Assembly: GCA_038530575.1 (NCBI GenBank)
Contig: JBCBCP010000009.1
Span: 1-64,000, forward strand
Direction of reading: 5' to 3'
Length of the DNA stretch: 64,000 bases
Source of the DNA: JBCBCP01 sp038530575
GTDB lineage: Bacteria; Pseudomonadota; Alphaproteobacteria; Rhodobacterales; Rhodobacteraceae
Part shown: piece by piece, positions 62,347-64,000 of the stretch
Position numbering within the stretch: the first letter of the stretch is position 1
How the letters are laid out: each line of letters begins with the position of its first letter
The notes under the pieces: model-generated
The model's input: the letters and a program-made list of their open reading frames with translations, nothing else
Databases searched by the model: none
What the model was told of the DNA's origin: nothing
Made by a program: the position numbers and the translations under genes

Positions 62347-63159
62347 ATGACGGATGAACGCCAAGAGGCTCACAACGCCAAACCCGTGGCGCCATGGTTG
62401 GGCGGTAAACGCAACCTTGCCAAGCGGATCACTCAGATCATCGAAAATACCCCCCACACGCTTTATGCCGAGCCTTTCGTGGGCATGGGCGGCGTGTTTC
62501 TCCGCCGCAAGACGCGTCCCAAAGCCGAGGTGATCAACGATCTCGGCCGAGACGTGGCCAACCTCTTTAGGATCTTGCAACGACATTACCCGCAGTTCCT
62601 CGACACGCTGAAATTCCAGCTGACTACCAGGACCGAATTCGAGCGGCTCAGCAAGACGCCAGCCGACACGCTCACTGACCTCGAACGGGCAGCCCGGTTT
62701 CTCTATCTTCAGCGCACGAGCTTTGGCGGGAAGGTGTCTGGACGGACGTTCGGGGTATCGCCAGATCGGCCTGCGCGCTTCAATCTCACCGCTTTGGAGC
62801 CGATGCTTGAAGACCTGCATACGCGTCTCTCCGGCGTCACGATCGAGTGCCTGCCCTACGATGCCTTTCTGGAGCGATATGACCGCGACGGCGCGCTCTT
62901 CTATCTTGACCCGCCCTACTGGGGCCATGAGGGCGACTACGGTCCCGACATGTTCGGGCGGGAGGAATTCGTACGGATGGCCGAACAGCTGGCCGGTCTG
63001 AAGGGGCGGTTTCTGTTGTCGCTGAACGACCGGCCCGAGGTGCGGGAGGTGTTTGGTCGCTTTGAAGTGCTCGAGCTGCAGACCACTTACACAGCCGCGA
63101 GGGCGAAATCGAAGACGGCGGCAGAGTTATTAATCGGAAACACATTTATGTGCGCGTAG
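62347..63159 (+). CDS. DNA adenine methyltransferase (D12/Dam class)
   Basis: 270 residues. WLGGKRNLAKRI (motif X/N-terminal) and EPFVGMGGVFLRR (SAM motif I) open it; the catalytic motif IV is YLDPPYW. The family makes N6-methyladenine. Its target is probably a short site, often GATC in this class. At the right end of a Mu-like genome it takes the place of the mom DNA-modification system and should protect phage DNA from restriction. The start at 62347 (MTDERQEAHN) has only a weak ribosome site and lies just after a very structured leader. Confidence 0.92.
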   Translation: MTDERQEAHNAKPVAPWLGGKRNLAKRITQIIENTPHTLYAEPFVGMGGVFLRRKTRPKAEVINDLGRDVANLFRILQRHYPQFLDTLKFQLTTRTEFERLSKTPADTLTDLERAARFLYLQRTSFGGKVSGRTFGVSPDRPARFNLTALEPMLEDLHTRLSGVTIECLPYDAFLERYDRDGALFYLDPPYWGHEGDYGPDMFGREEFVRMAEQLAGLKGRFLLSLNDRPEVREVFGRFEVLELQTTYTAARAKSKTAAELLIGNTFMCA

Positions 63160-63363
63160 GCATTGTGGAACTATTGGATACTACCCATTTGAGCAGTCGG
63201 AACGGTCGGGTGAGCTGATAATCAGAGAAGCTTCCGGTCGAGGCATCCGGGCTGTGCGAGACGCCCGCCGTAAGTTCGAGCATGTCGAAGCCGAAGGGTC
63301 TAGCCATGTTTCAAAATGATCGAGCCGGAGAGGCACGAGGCTTCATATCATGGAGCCTGACCA
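63160..63363. other. non-coding gap after the methyltransferase
   Basis: 204 bases. A short frame without start codon (ending at about 63317, reading EASGRGIRAVRDARRKFE) may be a remnant of a gene. Otherwise nothing is recognised. Confidence 0.3.
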
Positions 63364-63471
63364 GTGCCCGATCTGGAAACGGTCAAAACTGTCGCTGAGA
63401 TTTCAGCGGCGGTTGCGACGGTTGGCGGTGTCGCCATTCTTTGGTGGCAGTTCAAGAACCGCGACAAGTGA
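63364..63471 (+). CDS. single-helix membrane micro-protein (35 aa)
   Basis: GTG start at 63364 with GGAG eight bases upstream; VPDLETVKTVAEISAAVATV leads into GGVAILWWQFKNRDK. One membrane helix. A stop directly upstream fixes the frame. Possibly a right-end moron or small lysis/exclusion factor. Confidence 0.5.
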   Translation: MPDLETVKTVAEISAAVATVGGVAILWWQFKNRDK

Positions 63472-63476
63472 TGGAG

Positions 63477-63500
63477 AGGGCCCGTGCTGCGGGCCCTTTT
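63477..63500 (+). terminator. rho-independent terminator
   Basis: GGGCCCG / CGGGCCC stem with TGCTG loop followed by TTTT. It ends the rightward late transcript after the 35-residue gene and lies 31 bases before the second ybaK. Confidence 0.8.
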
Positions 63501-63531
63501 CACTTTGTGAAGACCGTGGTTTTCTTCGTCC

Positions 63532-63999
63532 ATGAGCAAGAGCCTGAAGCGTGTCAGAGCCGCCTTAGATGCGGCTGACCTAGAGACCCCCATCGTTGAA
63601 ACTCCGCTGTCCAGAACAGCGCAGGCCGCTGCTGTAGCGCTGGGCTGTGAGGTTGATCAGATCGCCAAGTCGATCATCTTTGCCGGCGCCAGCAGCGGTG
63701 AAGCTGTCTTGTTCATTACCGCTGGTGCCAACCAGGTTGATGCAGCGCTTGCAGCCGAGCTTGCGGGCGAGGAGCTCGGGAAGGCAGACGCGGCGCTCAT
63801 CCGCGCGCAGACGGGCTTTGCGATCGGGGGAGTTTCGCCGATTGGCCACCTTTCGCCGCCACGCGCGTTCTTCGATCCCCGGTTGCTGGAATTCGATGAA
63901 GTATGGGCAGCCGCGGGAACACCGCACCATGTGTTCAGCGCGGCGCCAAGGGCGCTTCTGAAGGCCTCTAAAGCACAGCTAGCGCAGTTCGTCAGATAG
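63532..63999 (+). CDS. ybaK: intact YbaK/EbsC-family aminoacyl-tRNA deacylase (second copy)
   Basis: 155 residues, complete with stop at 63997-63999. It shares the full layout of the broken copy at 25452 (KSLKRVRAAL, EVDQIAKSIIFAG, GFAIGGVSPIGHL, AAGTP.HVFS) but differs at many silent and several coding positions; I judge roughly 70% nucleotide identity by eye. So it is a homologue, not the severed half. It extends past HVFS with AAPRALLKASKAQLAQFVR. There is no clear ribosome site in either copy. It may be phage-borne cargo or the host gene on the far side; the window ends one base later. Confidence 0.92.
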   Translation: MSKSLKRVRAALDAADLETPIVETPLSRTAQAAAVALGCEVDQIAKSIIFAGASSGEAVLFITAGANQVDAALAAELAGEELGKADAALIRAQTGFAIGGVSPIGHLSPPRAFFDPRLLEFDEVWAAAGTPHHVFSAAPRALLKASKAQLAQFVR

Positions 64000-64000
64000 G

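Larger units (their letters stand above)
25861..63999 (+). mobile_element. Mu-like transposable prophage with siphovirus tail (right end not seen)
   Basis: Left end is placed at 25861 where ybaK homology stops and TGTGCTTTGACA begins. Content is complete: repressor, Cro/Ner-like gene, MuA, MuB, GemA, Mor, lysis, head, tail and DNA modification. Head genes follow the Mu order (gp25-gpT); tail genes are lambda-like (tube, frameshifted chaperone, tape measure, J), as in transposable siphoviruses such as B3/D3112-type phages. The last clearly phage genes end near 63471. If integration made a 5-bp duplication, the right flank should start TTCCT; no ACA-TTCCT junction occurs between 63160 and 64000. 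All modules look intact, so it may be inducible. Confidence 0.9.

Noticed and set aside
63970..63977. AAAGCACA, the inverse of the prophage left terminus TGTGCTTT, inside the end of the second ybaK
   Set aside because: It would be a fine right end, but the following bases GCTAG do not match the left flank TTCCT, the match stops at eight bases, and it lies inside a well-conserved reading frame. Probably chance; worth recalling when the sequence past 64000 is read.
1..64000. CRISPR array or insertion sequence elsewhere
   Set aside because: No regularly spaced direct repeats and no second transposase were found; the only regular repeats are the coding FSSGSAP units.

Overview
The window comes from a high-GC alphaproteobacterium, most likely a Rhodobacteraceae (roseobacter-type) strain. 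The gene order nagZ / SPOR / argS / dgt, the MoxR–DUF2927–CoxE group, an RSP_2648-like PIN protein next to rlmI, and a DksA homologue with a degenerate zinc finger all fit that group. It falls into two parts.

Positions 1–25,860 are ordinary chromosome. On the minus strand are nagZ (cut by the window edge), a SPOR cell-division-type protein, argS and dgt. Then come an A-type iron–sulfur carrier, an unusual two-gene operon (a seven-fold FSSGSAP repeat protein plus an unknown 354-residue protein), xthA, a DksA-like/FAD-monooxygenase pair, a MoxR ATPase, a LysR/Tat-SDR divergon, a GNAT–DUF2927 pair and a CoxE-like VWA protein. They are followed by lipoproteins, a cytochrome P450, an M48 protease, a PIN protein, rlmI and glnE. 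The segment ends in a ybaK gene that is broken at 25,860.

Positions 25,861 to at least 63.5 kb are a Mu-like transposable prophage with a siphovirus-type tail. From left to right it has: the left end with repeated motifs, a leftward repressor, an operator region with three repeats and a Cro/Ner-like gene; a transposition operon (ParB-like, MuA with an intact DDE triad, MuB); a long run of tightly overlapping early genes with a few leftward genes inside; GemA and a Mor-type activator; a lysis block (lysozyme, small membrane proteins, holin) that contains an Acb2/Tad1-like cyclic-nucleotide sponge; the Mu-type head module (gp25–29, gpF, gpG, protease, cement, capsid); an initiator-like tRNA gene; and a lambda-like tail module with a programmed -1 frameshift, a tape measure, a J-like protein and an SGNH-hydrolase spike. 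After the tail come a multi-hairpin RNA candidate, a Dam-type methyltransferase, a 35-residue membrane protein, a terminator and an intact ybaK homologue.

The two ybaK copies are clearly diverged, so the right copy is not the other half of the left one. No right phage terminus followed by the expected copy of the left flank is visible. The phage therefore probably runs past 64,000 and carries its own ybaK while sitting in the host's ybaK. The points most worth following up are the FSSGSAP repeat operon, the degenerate initiator-like tRNA, the ybaK duplication, the Acb2-like protein, the possible toxin-type nuclease tail on the gpF protein, and the hairpin cluster in front of the methyltransferase.
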